Assembly: GCA_965209065.1 (NCBI GenBank)
Contig: OZ242373.1
Span: 1,623,334 to 1,687,333 of the forward strand
DNA length: 64,000 bases
DNA from: CBDBUR01 sp965209065
Lineage (GTDB): Bacteria > Pseudomonadota > Alphaproteobacteria > JAPOUT01 > G958296285
Reading direction: 5' to 3'
Shown here: one piece after another, positions 17,162 through 26,768 of the stretch
Numbering within the stretch: the stretch's first letter is position 1
Layout: each line of letters begins with the position of its first letter
The notes under the pieces: generated by a model
What the model was told of the DNA's origin: nothing
What the model saw: the letters and a program-made list of their open reading frames with translations, nothing else
Database searches by the model: none
Translations under genes and position numbers: made by a program

Positions 17162-18016
17162 TTAGCCGCGCCGAAAAGCGCTCGCCGGATAAGTGCCTAA
17201 CATATGCACTTTAGTAGAAAAAAACGTTAGCTCTTCCATCGCGCCAATAACATTTTCTTGCGCGGGGTGTCCTTCTATGTCGGCATAAAATTGTGTAACG
17301 GAAAAGGGCGGCTCTATTTGACCGCTTTCAAGTCTTATCATATTCACATTATGAGAAGCAAAACCCCCAAGCGCTTTATAAAGCGCAGCCGGAACATTGC
17401 GCACCCGAAAAATAAAACTCGTTATCCATTTCTTTTTTTCTATATCCGCTTTCTTTATTTCTAACGGCTTCTTGCGCAAAACAATAAAACGAGTAATGTT
17501 ATGTTCATCATCTTCTACGTTTTCTTGGAATAATTTTAGACCATAAATTTTAGCCGCACCCAAAGGCGCTAAAGCCGCTTGGTTTTTATTCTTGTTCTCA
17601 GCAACTTCTTTCGCCGCGCCCGCCGTGTCGCTGGTGGCTATCGGAATTAAATTTAACTTGTGAATAATATCGCGACACTGCCCCAAAGCCATAATATGAC
17701 TATAAACATAACGCAAATCTTTTAATTCAGCTTCAGGCAAGCCCAGCAAACAAAAACGAATATGCTCAAAATGCTCGTCAATGATAGACAAGCCCGACTC
17801 AGGTAAAAGATGTTGTATCGCCGCAACACGTCCGGCTAAAGTGTTTTCAATCGGTATCATCGCCAATTCAGCTTCGTTTCGTTGAACCCGCTCAAAAACA
17901 TCTTCAAAAGTGGCGCACGGCAAAGCCTCCATCTTTTGCCCATAGCTCAAACAGGCAAGATGGGAATTCGCGCCCAGCTCGCCTTGAAAAGCTATCGTCT
18001 TTTTTGTTCCCGTCAT
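17162..18016 (-). CDS. pheA: Prephenate dehydratase with ACT domain
   Basis: 284 aa, monofunctional PDT. It converts prephenate to phenylpyruvate. IAFQGELGANSHLAC opens the catalytic domain, AMIPIENTLAGRV forms its core, and NITRFIVL carries the essential Thr-Arg-Phe. The C-terminal ACT domain (about residues 190-280) has LESGQIEPPFSVTQFYADIE, the Phe-binding regulatory region. It lies 6 bp after kdsB in the same direction, the conserved alphaproteobacterial pair. Confidence 0.96.
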   Translation of the reverse strand: MTGTKKTIAFQGELGANSHLACLSYGQKMEALPCATFEDVFERVQRNEAELAMIPIENTLAGRVAAIQHLLPESGLSIIDEHFEHIRFCLLGLPEAELKDLRYVYSHIMALGQCRDIIHKLNLIPIATSDTAGAAKEVAENKNKNQAALAPLGAAKIYGLKLFQENVEDDEHNITRFIVLRKKPLEIKKADIEKKKWITSFIFRVRNVPAALYKALGGFASHNVNMIRLESGQIEPPFSVTQFYADIEGHPAQENVIGAMEELTFFSTKVHMLGTYPASAFRRG

Positions 18017-18022
18017 CGATTC

Positions 18023-18766
18023 TTATCCTTCCATTTCTTTTCTAGCACGCTCTAAATCTTCAGGCGAATCAACCGAAATAGGCGGGTGCTTCGTCTTCGC
18101 CGCGACAATAACCATATTATTTTCAAGCGCACGTAATTGCTCTAGTTTCTCCCTTCGCTCTAAAGACGTGGGCGCGAGACTCGCAAACTCTAATAGCGCA
18201 GCCACGCGCCACGCGTAAATACCAATATGACCCCAAACAACGCCCGCGCCAAAAGGCAAGGCGTGCCGCGAAAAATATAAACAACGCGGATAATCTACCC
18301 GCTCATCGAGCGCTAACACCGCTTTTACTTGATTCTCGTCCGCTATTTGCGCCGCCGAACAGCGATGCACCAAAGTCGCGCAATCGCCATCGCTCGCCTC
18401 GAGCGCCGCCAAAACCAAACGCAAAGCATCTGCCTCTATGTTCGGCATGTCGCCTTGTAAATTTATCACAATGTCGTAACTGCTACCCTCTGCCTTTTTA
18501 GCCAGCGCGTTCAACGCCGCGATACACCTATCCGAACCCGAAGGCAAATCCGAGTCCGTCAAAACCGCGTCAAAACCTGCGCGCTGAACCTCATCGACAA
18601 TCTCCGAATCACCCGCCGCCACGCATACCGGCGCGATATCCGCCTCAACCGCACGGCGCGCAACGTGCGTTATCATCGCCTCGCCACTAATGCGCGCGAG
18701 CGGTTTGTTCGGTAAACGAACCGACCGCAACCGCGCTGGTATCAAAATAATTGCTTTTGCCGCCAC
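18023..18766 (-). CDS. kdsB: 3-deoxy-manno-octulosonate cytidylyltransferase
   Basis: 247 aa. KdsB activates KDO with CTP for lipopolysaccharide core synthesis. ILIPARLRSVRLPNKPLARI is the nucleotide-binding N-terminus; NLQGDMPNIEADALR holds the metal-binding Asp, and GVVWGHIGIYAWR and SLERREKLEQLRALENN are typical for the family. Its presence shows a KDO-containing outer membrane. Start region is AT-rich with an A/T run upstream; transcribed together with pheA and divergent from the cytochrome gene. Confidence 0.95.
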   Translation of the reverse strand: MAAKAIILIPARLRSVRLPNKPLARISGEAMITHVARRAVEADIAPVCVAAGDSEIVDEVQRAGFDAVLTDSDLPSGSDRCIAALNALAKKAEGSSYDIVINLQGDMPNIEADALRLVLAALEASDGDCATLVHRCSAAQIADENQVKAVLALDERVDYPRCLYFSRHALPFGAGVVWGHIGIYAWRVAALLEFASLAPTSLERREKLEQLRALENNMVIVAAKTKHPPISVDSPEDLERARKEMEG

Positions 18767-18865
18767 TCTTTTTCCATTGCACTTTTTTTTGTTTGACTAT
18801 AAAGTAGCTACAACTTTACCACCTCCCGACATTCAAAAGGGAAATTTTTAGCAAAAGAGGGAATT

Positions 18866-19393
18866 TTGAATAGCTTTGAACTTAATAAAATACTAGGGGC
18901 TATATTGTTTGCTGTTCTGGTGGTGACGCTCGTGCGGCTTGGCACCGAGATGCTTTTCGCACCGCCTTCAACCGAAGGACTACCCGCACCCGAAGTTCAA
19001 GCTCAAACCCAAACAAAAAAATCTAGCGAACCTAAAGTGCCTCTCGCTACCTTAATAAAACAGGCAACCCTAGAACAAGGTAAGCGCGTTTCTAAAAAAT
19101 GCGTGTCTTGCCATAGTTTCAACAAGGGGGGTAAAAATCAAATTGGTCCTAACTTATGGAACATCGTTAATCGGCAAAAGGCGAACGTTAGCGGGTTCAA
19201 CTATTCCGCCGCGCTTAAAAAACAAAAAGATATATGGAACTATGAAGCCCTAGATGCTTTCTTACACAAGCCACGTCAATATGCACGAGGAACTTTAATG
19301 AGCTTCGCGGGATTGAGAAAACCAAAAGACCGCGCCGCCATCTTGCTCTATTTGCGCTCTCTCGCCGACAAACCTGCTAGACTTCCAAAATAA
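18866..19393 (+). CDS. cycM: Membrane-anchored class I cytochrome c (CycM-like)
   Basis: 175 aa. Residues 10-30 form an uncleaved N-terminal anchor (GAILFAVLVVTLVRLGTEML), then a Pro/Gln linker, then a mitochondrial-type cytochrome c fold. The haem site is KKCVSCHSF (C79, C82, H83) and the axial Met is M145 in GTLMSFAGL. It probably carries electrons to cytochrome oxidase at the periplasmic face. The start is TTG at 18866 with AGAGGG 5 bases upstream; no ATG fits. The position beside kdsB-pheA matches cycM of other alphaproteobacteria. Confidence 0.9.
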   Translation: MNSFELNKILGAILFAVLVVTLVRLGTEMLFAPPSTEGLPAPEVQAQTQTKKSSEPKVPLATLIKQATLEQGKRVSKKCVSCHSFNKGGKNQIGPNLWNIVNRQKANVSGFNYSAALKKQKDIWNYEALDAFLHKPRQYARGTLMSFAGLRKPKDRAAILLYLRSLADKPARLPK

Positions 19394-21183
19394 TGAAACA
19401 TTTTTTTGCAGCAGCCATGCTTGCTCTTTGCTGCCAAGTGGTTCTGCCTTTTTCCACGCCTTTTTCCGCCAAAGCAGAGCAGGCAGAGCAGAAAGGCTTG
19501 TCGCTTTTTGGTGCGCTAAAATATAGAGAAAACTTTAAGCACTTTGATTATGTTAATCTTCAAGCGCCACGCGGAGGCAAAATAAAACTTAGCGCGCTCG
19601 GTGGATTTGATAGCCTCAACCCCTTCATCATTAAAGGCAGACCCGCAACCCAACTCGGACTCATCTACGACACCTTGATGAAGGCAAGCCTTGATGAACC
19701 CGCTTCTCAATATGGACTCATCGCCACAAGCGTAGAAGTGAAGCCAACACAAATTATTTTCAATATAAACCAAGAAGCAAAATTCCACGATGGACGCCCC
19801 ATTACGGCTGATGATGTCATCTGGAGTTTTAATGCTCTACGCGCCGCGCACCCCTTTTACAAAGCCTATTATGGCGATGTCGTTAAGGTAAAGAAAATAA
19901 CAAAACATAAAGTTGCTTTCACGCATACAAAAAATAGCAATAAAGAGCTTCCGTTCATTTTGGGACAGCTGCCTATTTTGCCAAAGCATTACTGGCGCAA
20001 TAAAAATTTTAATGAAACAACTCTCACGCCGCCGCTCGGCTCGGGTCCCTATCGCGTTTTTAAGGTGGAGGCGGGAAGCTCTGTCACCTATAAGCGCGTC
20101 GAAAACTACTGGGGAAAAAATTTACCCGTCCAGCGCGGACAGCATAATATCCAAACCATTACCGTAGAATACTTTGGCGATTTAACAGTCGCTTTTGAAG
20201 CCTTTAAGGCAAAGCAGATAGACTTTTACCCCGAGTCGCGCGCGGCTAACTGGGCGGTGGGCTATCGCGCGCTCGACAAAAAAAAGGGCTTTAAGCGCGA
20301 GCAGCTCCTTGACGCAAACCCCGCCGGTATGCAGGCTTTCGTGTTTAATATACGCCGCAAAAAATTCCAAGATAAGCGCGTGCGCCAAGCCTTCAACTAT
20401 GCTTTTGATTTTGAGTGGAGCAATAAAAACTTTTTTCACCAAGCCTATCAGCGCACCGCCTCCTACTTTGAAGGCTCGGAGCTTGCCGCGCGCGGCGTGC
20501 CTAAGGGTGCTGCCCGCGCTCTGCTAAAGCCCTATCGCACCCAGCTTGACAAGCAACTTTTTACCAAGCCTTTCGCGAACCCCAAAACAAAGGGCGATGG
20601 CAACACCCGCATTCAATTACGCGAAGCAAGCCGCTTGCTAAAGCAAGCAGGCTATCAAGTAAAAAATAATCGCCTCGTTAAAGATGGAAGACCTTTAGAG
20701 GTTTCTTTTTTGCTCATTTCGCCGGCGTTTGAGAAAATTGTGCTGGCTTACAAACGCCAGCTAGAAAAATTAGGTATCCGCGCAAACATTGAACTGGTTG
20801 ATGCTGCGCAATACCGCAACCGCTTACGCAGTTATGATTTTGATATTATTGTTCATACCTTTCCACAATCCCTGTCCCCCGGCAATGAGCAAAGAGATTT
20901 TTGGTCTTCCGCCGCGGCGAAACGAAAAGGCGGGCGCAACCTTATCGGCATTCAGCATAAAGTGGTTGATGCTCTTATTGAAAAAATAATTACTGCCAAA
21001 ACACGAGAAGAATTAATTGCCGCAACCCAAGCCTTAGATTTTGTTCTGTTGAACGAATACTATGTCGTGCCGCAATGGTTTGTGCCCTATCATCGTATCG
21101 CTTACTGGCAGCCCTTGCGCCGCCCGCGCTCCTTGCCAAAATATCAGCTAGGCTTCCCCGAAATCTGGTGGGTGCAAAAATGA
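19393..21183 (+). CDS. yejA: Periplasmic peptide-binding protein YejA, copy 1
   Basis: 596 aa, solute-binding protein family 5. A signal peptide (about residues 1-28, ending FSAKAEQ) leads to the mature N-terminus. The fold markers are KHFDYVNLQAPRGGKIKL, YGLIATSVEV, AKFHDGRPITADDVIWSFNAL, LGSGPYRVFKVEAGSSVTYK and a late QWFVPYHRIAYW, typical of YejA. It should deliver oligopeptides (in other bacteria also microcin C-type peptides) to YejBEF. The stop overlaps the second yejA (ATGA). Confidence 0.92.
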   Translation: MKHFFAAAMLALCCQVVLPFSTPFSAKAEQAEQKGLSLFGALKYRENFKHFDYVNLQAPRGGKIKLSALGGFDSLNPFIIKGRPATQLGLIYDTLMKASLDEPASQYGLIATSVEVKPTQIIFNINQEAKFHDGRPITADDVIWSFNALRAAHPFYKAYYGDVVKVKKITKHKVAFTHTKNSNKELPFILGQLPILPKHYWRNKNFNETTLTPPLGSGPYRVFKVEAGSSVTYKRVENYWGKNLPVQRGQHNIQTITVEYFGDLTVAFEAFKAKQIDFYPESRAANWAVGYRALDKKKGFKREQLLDANPAGMQAFVFNIRRKKFQDKRVRQAFNYAFDFEWSNKNFFHQAYQRTASYFEGSELAARGVPKGAARALLKPYRTQLDKQLFTKPFANPKTKGDGNTRIQLREASRLLKQAGYQVKNNRLVKDGRPLEVSFLLISPAFEKIVLAYKRQLEKLGIRANIELVDAAQYRNRLRSYDFDIIVHTFPQSLSPGNEQRDFWSSAAAKRKGGRNLIGIQHKVVDALIEKIITAKTREELIAATQALDFVLLNEYYVVPQWFVPYHRIAYWQPLRRPRSLPKYQLGFPEIWWVQK

Positions 21184-23009
21184 GACTCCTTTTTTTGTTA
21201 ATCGTGTGTTTTGCTATGGAGGCTCAAGCGCGAATAGATCCCCAGATATTTCATGGACTTTCCGTCTTTGATGACCTGAAGTATCCCAAACAATTTAAGC
21301 ACTTTGATTATGTCAATCCCTCTGCGGCGAAAGGCGGCGTGCTTGCCAATACGGGTGCGCCAATAAAAATTCCTAATGCCTCGCCTCTGTTTTTTGATAG
21401 CTTCAACGGCTATATTCTTAAAGGCAATGGGGCGCAAGGGTTAGAGCTGATTTTTGATAGCCTGATGGTAAGAGGCGCTGATGAACCCGATGCCGTTTAT
21501 GGCCTTGTTGCTAAAGGCGTTGAGCTTAAACAAAAAGCGCGGCGCGCGGTTTTTCATTTGCGTAAACGAGCACGCTTCCACGATGGCACGAGACTCACTG
21601 CCGCTGACGTTGTTTTTTCTCTCAATCTGCTTAAAACAAAAGGACACCCGCTCATTGCCGCACAACTAAAAAACTTAAAAAAAGCGACCGCCCTATCGCC
21701 CGCCAAATTACTAATAGAAGTGGATGAAAAAGTTAAAAGTCAAACGCAAAGAATACATTTTTTAATTTTTGTTTCACAACTTCCTATTTTTTCTAAAACA
21801 TTTTATACCAAAAATGATTTTTCTCAAACGACGCTGACACCGCCACTTGGTTCAGGCGTTTATAAAATCGAAAAATTTCAACAAGGAAAATTTATTAGCT
21901 ACCGCCGTCAAAAAAATTATTGGGGCAAGCACCTGCCAGTTCATCGCGGCAGATGGAATTTTGATGTCCTGCGCTTCGAGTATTTTCGCGAGCGCACAAG
22001 CGAATTCGAAGCCTTTAAGGCAGGCGCTTATCACTTGCGCGAGGAATATACCTCTAAAGTTTGGGCGCGGCAATATAACTTTCCCGCGCTCAAAGAAGGC
22101 AAGGTGAAAAAACTTGTTTTGCCTGACAACACGCCTTCGGGCGCGCAAGGCTGGTTTATCAATATGCGCAAACCAAAATTCCAAGATATTCGTGTGCGCA
22201 AGGCGCTCAACTATGCTTTTGATTTTGAATGGACCAATCGCAACCAGTTTTACGGAATTTACAAACGCACCGAAAGTTTTTTTGAAAACTCTCCACTCAA
22301 AGCAAGCAGCACGCCAAGTTCAGCCGAGCAGGCTTTGCTTCGCCCCTATCGCACGCGCTTGCCTAAGGCAGTTTTTGGCGAAGCCGTGCGCGCCGTGCGC
22401 TCGGACGGCTCAGGGCAGGATAGGCGCAACCTAAGAAAGGCATCGCGCCTGCTAAACCAAGCGGGCTGGAAAATTGTCAAAGGCGCACGGCAGAAAAACG
22501 GCAAAAGGCTCACAATAGAATTTATGACCGACGCCCCCACTTTCGAGCGCATCATTCAACCTTTTATTAAAAATCTTAAATTGCTCGGCATTGAAGCGAG
22601 CCTGCGTATTGTCGATGCCGCGCAATATCAACAAAGACTCCGCAACTTTGAGTTTGATATGACAACGCGGCGTTTCACCATCGCGACCACGCCGGGCATA
22701 GAGCTGCGCAATTATTTTAGTGCCTCGGCTGCTTCTGTGCGCGGCGGATTAAATTTATCGGGAATCGCCCACCCCGCGGTTGATGCTTTGGTGGAAAAGG
22801 TCATCAACGCTAAAACGCGAAAGGAGCAAAGGCACGCCGCGCACGCGCTTGACCGCATCTTGCGCGCGCTTTATGTCTGGGTGCCGCAGTGGTTTAACGA
22901 TAAACATCATATCGCCTATTGGGGAAATTTAGCGCGACCACAACAAAAGCCCCTTTATGCGCGTGGCATTTTAGACACCTGGTGGCACGAGCGCGGAGAA
23001 AATAAATGA
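21180..23009 (+). CDS. yejA: Periplasmic peptide-binding protein YejA, copy 2
   Basis: 609 aa from the ATG at 21180, which overlaps copy 1 by 4 bp; the signal peptide is MRLLFLLIVCFAMEAQA. It parallels copy 1 throughout: QFKHFDYVNPSAAKGG, ARFHDGTRLTAADVVFSLNL, LGSGVYKIEKFQQGKFISYR, VRKALNYAFDFEWTNRN, VPQWFNDKHHIAYWG. The two copies are clearly paralogous but strongly diverged, so they probably differ in ligand rather than being a recent duplication. Coupled to yejB by a 4-bp overlap. Confidence 0.92.
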   Translation: MRLLFLLIVCFAMEAQARIDPQIFHGLSVFDDLKYPKQFKHFDYVNPSAAKGGVLANTGAPIKIPNASPLFFDSFNGYILKGNGAQGLELIFDSLMVRGADEPDAVYGLVAKGVELKQKARRAVFHLRKRARFHDGTRLTAADVVFSLNLLKTKGHPLIAAQLKNLKKATALSPAKLLIEVDEKVKSQTQRIHFLIFVSQLPIFSKTFYTKNDFSQTTLTPPLGSGVYKIEKFQQGKFISYRRQKNYWGKHLPVHRGRWNFDVLRFEYFRERTSEFEAFKAGAYHLREEYTSKVWARQYNFPALKEGKVKKLVLPDNTPSGAQGWFINMRKPKFQDIRVRKALNYAFDFEWTNRNQFYGIYKRTESFFENSPLKASSTPSSAEQALLRPYRTRLPKAVFGEAVRAVRSDGSGQDRRNLRKASRLLNQAGWKIVKGARQKNGKRLTIEFMTDAPTFERIIQPFIKNLKLLGIEASLRIVDAAQYQQRLRNFEFDMTTRRFTIATTPGIELRNYFSASAASVRGGLNLSGIAHPAVDALVEKVINAKTRKEQRHAAHALDRILRALYVWVPQWFNDKHHIAYWGNLARPQQKPLYARGILDTWWHERGENK

Positions 23010-24094
23010 CTGCTTATATTATTCGCAGACTCGCTTTAATGATACCAACCATATTTGGCATTTTACTGATAAGTTTTGTTATCGCGCAATTTGCGCCGGG
23101 CGGACCTGTCGAGCGCATCATCGCGCAATTAACCGATAGCCAAACCTCTGCCACCTCACGTTTTTCTGGCGCTGGCGGCGAAACCTATCAGGCGCAGGGC
23201 AGCAGCGGCGAGAGTTTCTACCGCGGAGCGCAAGGCCTCGACCCCGAATTTATCAAGCAACTTGAAAAGCAATTCGGTTTTGATAAACCCGCGCACGAAA
23301 GATTTTTTTTAATGCTGTGGAATTACATTCGCTTTGATTTTGGTGAAAGTTATTATCGCGATGAAAAAGTGATTGATTTGATTATTGAGAAATTGCCGGT
23401 CTCTATTTCCTTAGGGCTTTGGACGACGCTCTTGGCTTACTTGATTTCTATTCCTTTGGGCATTGCTAAAGCCCGCCGTGCCGACAGCCTCTTTGATAGT
23501 TGGAGCTCTATGGTTATTGTTGTCGGATATGCTATTCCGAGTTTTCTATTTGCGATTTTACTGGTTGTTTTATTTGCCGGCGGTTCTTTCTTTAGTTTGT
23601 TTCCGCTGCGCGGGTTGGTTTCTGAAAACTGGGAGGAATTATCTTTTGCCGCGCAGGTGGTGGATTACTTCTGGCATCTTGTTTTACCCATTCTTGCGCT
23701 AACCATTGGCGCGTTCGCCACCACGAGCCTGCTAACGCGCAATTCTTTTTTAGATGAGATAGCCAAGCAATATGTGATTACCGCGCGCGCCAAGGGGCTG
23801 GGCGAGCGCCGCGTGCTTTATGGGCATGTGTTTCGCAACGCGATGTTGGTGATTATCGCCAGCTTTCCCGCCGCTTTTATCGGGGCTTTTTTCACCGGTG
23901 CCTTGCTGATAGAAACTATATTTTCTTTAGATGGGCTCGGGCTTCTGTCTTATAGCGCCATTGTTGATAGGGATTATCCGGTTGTGTTCGCGACTCTTTA
24001 TATTTTTGGGCTGTTAGGACTTGTCATCGCTTTGATTTCAGACCTGACTTATAACTGGATTGACCCGCGCATTAACTTTGAGAGCCAAGCATGA
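23006..24094 (+). CDS. yejB: Peptide ABC transporter permease YejB
   Basis: 362 aa, binding-protein-dependent permease of the DppB class. The N-terminal membrane segment MTAYIIRRLALMIPTIFGILL and the cytoplasmic EAA loop (KQYVITARAKGLGERRVLYGHVFRNAML) are diagnostic. The roughly 60-residue insert after the first helix (QTSATSRFSGAGGETYQAQG) is a feature of YejB. Overlaps of 4 bp on both sides indicate a single yejA-yejA-yejB-yejE-yejF transcript. Confidence 0.95.
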   Translation: MTAYIIRRLALMIPTIFGILLISFVIAQFAPGGPVERIIAQLTDSQTSATSRFSGAGGETYQAQGSSGESFYRGAQGLDPEFIKQLEKQFGFDKPAHERFFLMLWNYIRFDFGESYYRDEKVIDLIIEKLPVSISLGLWTTLLAYLISIPLGIAKARRADSLFDSWSSMVIVVGYAIPSFLFAILLVVLFAGGSFFSLFPLRGLVSENWEELSFAAQVVDYFWHLVLPILALTIGAFATTSLLTRNSFLDEIAKQYVITARAKGLGERRVLYGHVFRNAMLVIIASFPAAFIGAFFTGALLIETIFSLDGLGLLSYSAIVDRDYPVVFATLYIFGLLGLVIALISDLTYNWIDPRINFESQA

Positions 24095-25167
24095 AATGGT
24101 TGCGGTTTAATTTTTCTCCTTTAGCGCGCCGCCGCTGGAACATTTTTTGCGCGCACAAGAGAGGATTTATTTCTCTTATTGTTTTTCTTTGCCTCTTTGT
24201 GGTGACTCTATTTGCCGAAGTGATAGCAAACGATAAGCCCATCGCTATTTATTTTAAGGGGGAGTTATATGCGCCGGTGCTTTTTGTTTATCCCGAAACG
24301 CAATTTGGCGGAGAGTTTGCTACCCAAACCGATTATCGCGACCCTTATGTCGCAGAGCTTATCGCGCAAGACAAAAGCAGTTTTGTTCTTTGGCCGCTTG
24401 TGCGCTATAGCTACGATACGATTAATCTTAATCTCAAAACGCCCGCGCCCTCGCCGCCTGATAGCGAAAATCTGCTCGGCACAGACGACCAAGGACGCGA
24501 TGTGCTCGCGCGTATTATTTATGGCTTTCGCATTTCGGTTCTATTCGGATTGATACTGACGATTTTTTCTTCCCTGATTGGCATTACCGCCGGTGCCGTG
24601 CAAGGATATTTGGGCGGCTGGACGGATTTAATTTTTCAACGCTTCATCGAAATATGGACAAGCGTGCCACAACTCTATCTGCTGATTATTGTCGCGAGTG
24701 TTATCACGCCGAGCTTTTGGGTTTTAATTTCTATTTTAATGTTGTTTAGCTGGGTTGCTTTGGTGGGTGTCGTGCGCGCTGAGTTTCTACGCGCGCGCAA
24801 TTTTGAATACGTGATGGCAGCCAAAGCAATGGGGCTAACCCCCATAAGAATTATGTTTAAGCATCTCTTGCCGAATGCAACCATCGCCGCTTTGACTTTT
24901 ATGCCGTTCATTCTCAACGCGTCCATTACCACTTTGACCTCTTTGGATTTTTTAGGATTTGGTTTGCCGCCCGGCTCGCCCTCTTTGGGCGAGCTGCTCG
25001 CGCAAGGCAAAAACAATATTCACGCGCCGTGGCTGGGGCTTGCGGGGTTTTTTAGCCTAGCGATAATGCTGTCCCTTCTCGTTTTTATTGGCGAAGCCGT
25101 GCGCGATGCCTTTGACCCTAGAAAGATAATCGCAAAAACAATCGCAAACCCTAGCGCGCACACCTGA
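24091..25167 (+). CDS. yejE: Peptide ABC transporter permease YejE
   Basis: 358 aa, DppC-class permease. The N-terminal cytoplasmic and membrane region starts KWLRFNFSPLARRRWNIF. The Yej-specific periplasmic segment YAPVLFVYPETQFGGEF, then LLGTDDQGRDVLARIIYGFR and the EAA loop VMAAKAMGLTPIRIMFKHLLP, lead to the conserved LDFLGFGLPPGSPSLGELL. It is the partner of YejB. Its stop overlaps the yejF ATG (TGATG). Confidence 0.95.
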   Translation: MKWLRFNFSPLARRRWNIFCAHKRGFISLIVFLCLFVVTLFAEVIANDKPIAIYFKGELYAPVLFVYPETQFGGEFATQTDYRDPYVAELIAQDKSSFVLWPLVRYSYDTINLNLKTPAPSPPDSENLLGTDDQGRDVLARIIYGFRISVLFGLILTIFSSLIGITAGAVQGYLGGWTDLIFQRFIEIWTSVPQLYLLIIVASVITPSFWVLISILMLFSWVALVGVVRAEFLRARNFEYVMAAKAMGLTPIRIMFKHLLPNATIAALTFMPFILNASITTLTSLDFLGFGLPPGSPSLGELLAQGKNNIHAPWLGLAGFFSLAIMLSLLVFIGEAVRDAFDPRKIIAKTIANPSAHT

Positions 25168-26768
25168 TGTCTAGCCTATTACACATAGACGATTTAACGA
25201 TTCAATTTCGGCAAGGAGAGAGAAACTTCAATGTGGTTAAAAACATTTCCCTAGAAGTGCGCGCTGGGGAGAGTGTCGCACTTGTTGGTGCTTCGGGCTC
25301 GGGTAAATCGGTGAGCGCCTTATCGGTCTTACAGCTTTTGCCGCGCCAGCTTGCGCGTTATCCTAAAGGTAAAATTTTGTTTCGCACAGAAGATGTTTTA
25401 CAAATGAAACCGCAACGTATCCGCCAGCTACGCGGCGATGATGTCGGTATGATTTTCCAAGAGCCTTTGAGCTCGCTTAATCCGCTTCACACCATAGAAG
25501 AGCAACTTGATGAAATGATTGCCACGCATCAAACCTTGAGTAAAGCAGCGCGGCACGCCTTGGTGAAAAAACTTTTTGCCGATGTCGGACTTGATTTTAG
25601 TGCGGCACGATTGAAAAATTTTCCGCACCAGCTATCCGGCGGTCAAAGACAAAGAGTGATGATTGCGATGGCAATTGCCAACAACCCTGATTTGCTCATC
25701 GCCGATGAACCAACCACGGCTTTAGATGTGACCGTTCAAGCTCAAATTCTCGCTTTGATTAAGGAGCTAAAACAAAAACACGATATGGCGTTGTTTTTGA
25801 TAAGCCACGACCTAGACATCGTCCAGCAAATGACCGAGCGCGTTTATGTGATGAACCAAGGCGAAATAGTGGAATCGGGTTTGACAAAAGAAGTGTTTAA
25901 CAACCCGCAGCATTCTTATACGGCGGCTTTAATAGCGGCAGAGCCTTCGGGCAAAGCACCCGAAGCAAAACCCAAAACCGGCGAAGCTCTGTTAGAAGCA
26001 GAGAGTGTAAAAGTGTTCTTTCCCATTAAGGCGGGTGTTTTTCGCAAAACCATCGGTCATGTGAAGGCGGTGAATGATATTTCTTTTAAGCTCTATCGCG
26101 GAAATTGCTTGGGGGTTGTAGGGGAATCGGGTTCGGGCAAAACCAGTTTAGGCTTGGCGATACTCAAGCTGATTAATGTTGAAGGCGCAGTTGTTTTTTT
26201 AGGCAAAAATATAAGCGAGATGAGTGCCAAAGAATTAAGAGCCGAACGCCCTAAAATGCAAATGGTGTTTCAAGATCCTTTTGGCTCGCTCTCGCCGAGA
26301 ATGACCATAGGGGATATTATTACCGAGGGCGTGCGCGTGTTTGAAAAAGATGAACAAGATTATAGAAAACGCGCGGCGCAAGCACTACAAGAAGTGGGGT
26401 TAGAAAGCACGATGCAAGACCGCTATCCACACGAATTTTCAGGTGGGCAAAGGCAGCGTATCGCTATTGCGCGCGCTCTGGCTTTGCGTCCCGCTTTAAT
26501 TGTTTTGGACGAGCCAACTTCGGGGCTCGACCGCGCCAATCAAAGCAAAATCATTGCCTTGCTACAGAAATTACAAGAAGAGCACAACCTCGCTTATATT
26601 TTTATTAGCCACGACTTGAAAATTGTTAAAATGCTCGCGCACGATATTATTGTTATGAAAAACGGGCAAGCGGTAGAGCAGGGCGCGGCGACTGATATTT
26701 TTAACGCGCCACAAGAACCCTATACAAAAGAACTGATGAAAGCCGCTTTTGAGAAAACTATTTTATAG
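25167..26768 (+). CDS. yejF: Peptide ABC transporter ATPase YejF (two fused nucleotide-binding domains)
   Basis: 533 aa with two complete ABC domains. NBD1: GASGSGKS, LSGGQRQRVMIAMAIA, LLIADEPTTALDVT. NBD2: GESGSGKTSLGLAIL, FSGGQRQRIAIARALA, LIVLDEPTSGLDRA. A double-domain ATPase is typical of YejF and powers the YejBE channel. The 3' end overlaps the convergent NlpC/P60 gene by 6 bp. Confidence 0.95.
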   Translation: MSSLLHIDDLTIQFRQGERNFNVVKNISLEVRAGESVALVGASGSGKSVSALSVLQLLPRQLARYPKGKILFRTEDVLQMKPQRIRQLRGDDVGMIFQEPLSSLNPLHTIEEQLDEMIATHQTLSKAARHALVKKLFADVGLDFSAARLKNFPHQLSGGQRQRVMIAMAIANNPDLLIADEPTTALDVTVQAQILALIKELKQKHDMALFLISHDLDIVQQMTERVYVMNQGEIVESGLTKEVFNNPQHSYTAALIAAEPSGKAPEAKPKTGEALLEAESVKVFFPIKAGVFRKTIGHVKAVNDISFKLYRGNCLGVVGESGSGKTSLGLAILKLINVEGAVVFLGKNISEMSAKELRAERPKMQMVFQDPFGSLSPRMTIGDIITEGVRVFEKDEQDYRKRAAQALQEVGLESTMQDRYPHEFSGGQRQRIAIARALALRPALIVLDEPTSGLDRANQSKIIALLQKLQEEHNLAYIFISHDLKIVKMLAHDIIVMKNGQAVEQGAATDIFNAPQEPYTKELMKAAFEKTIL

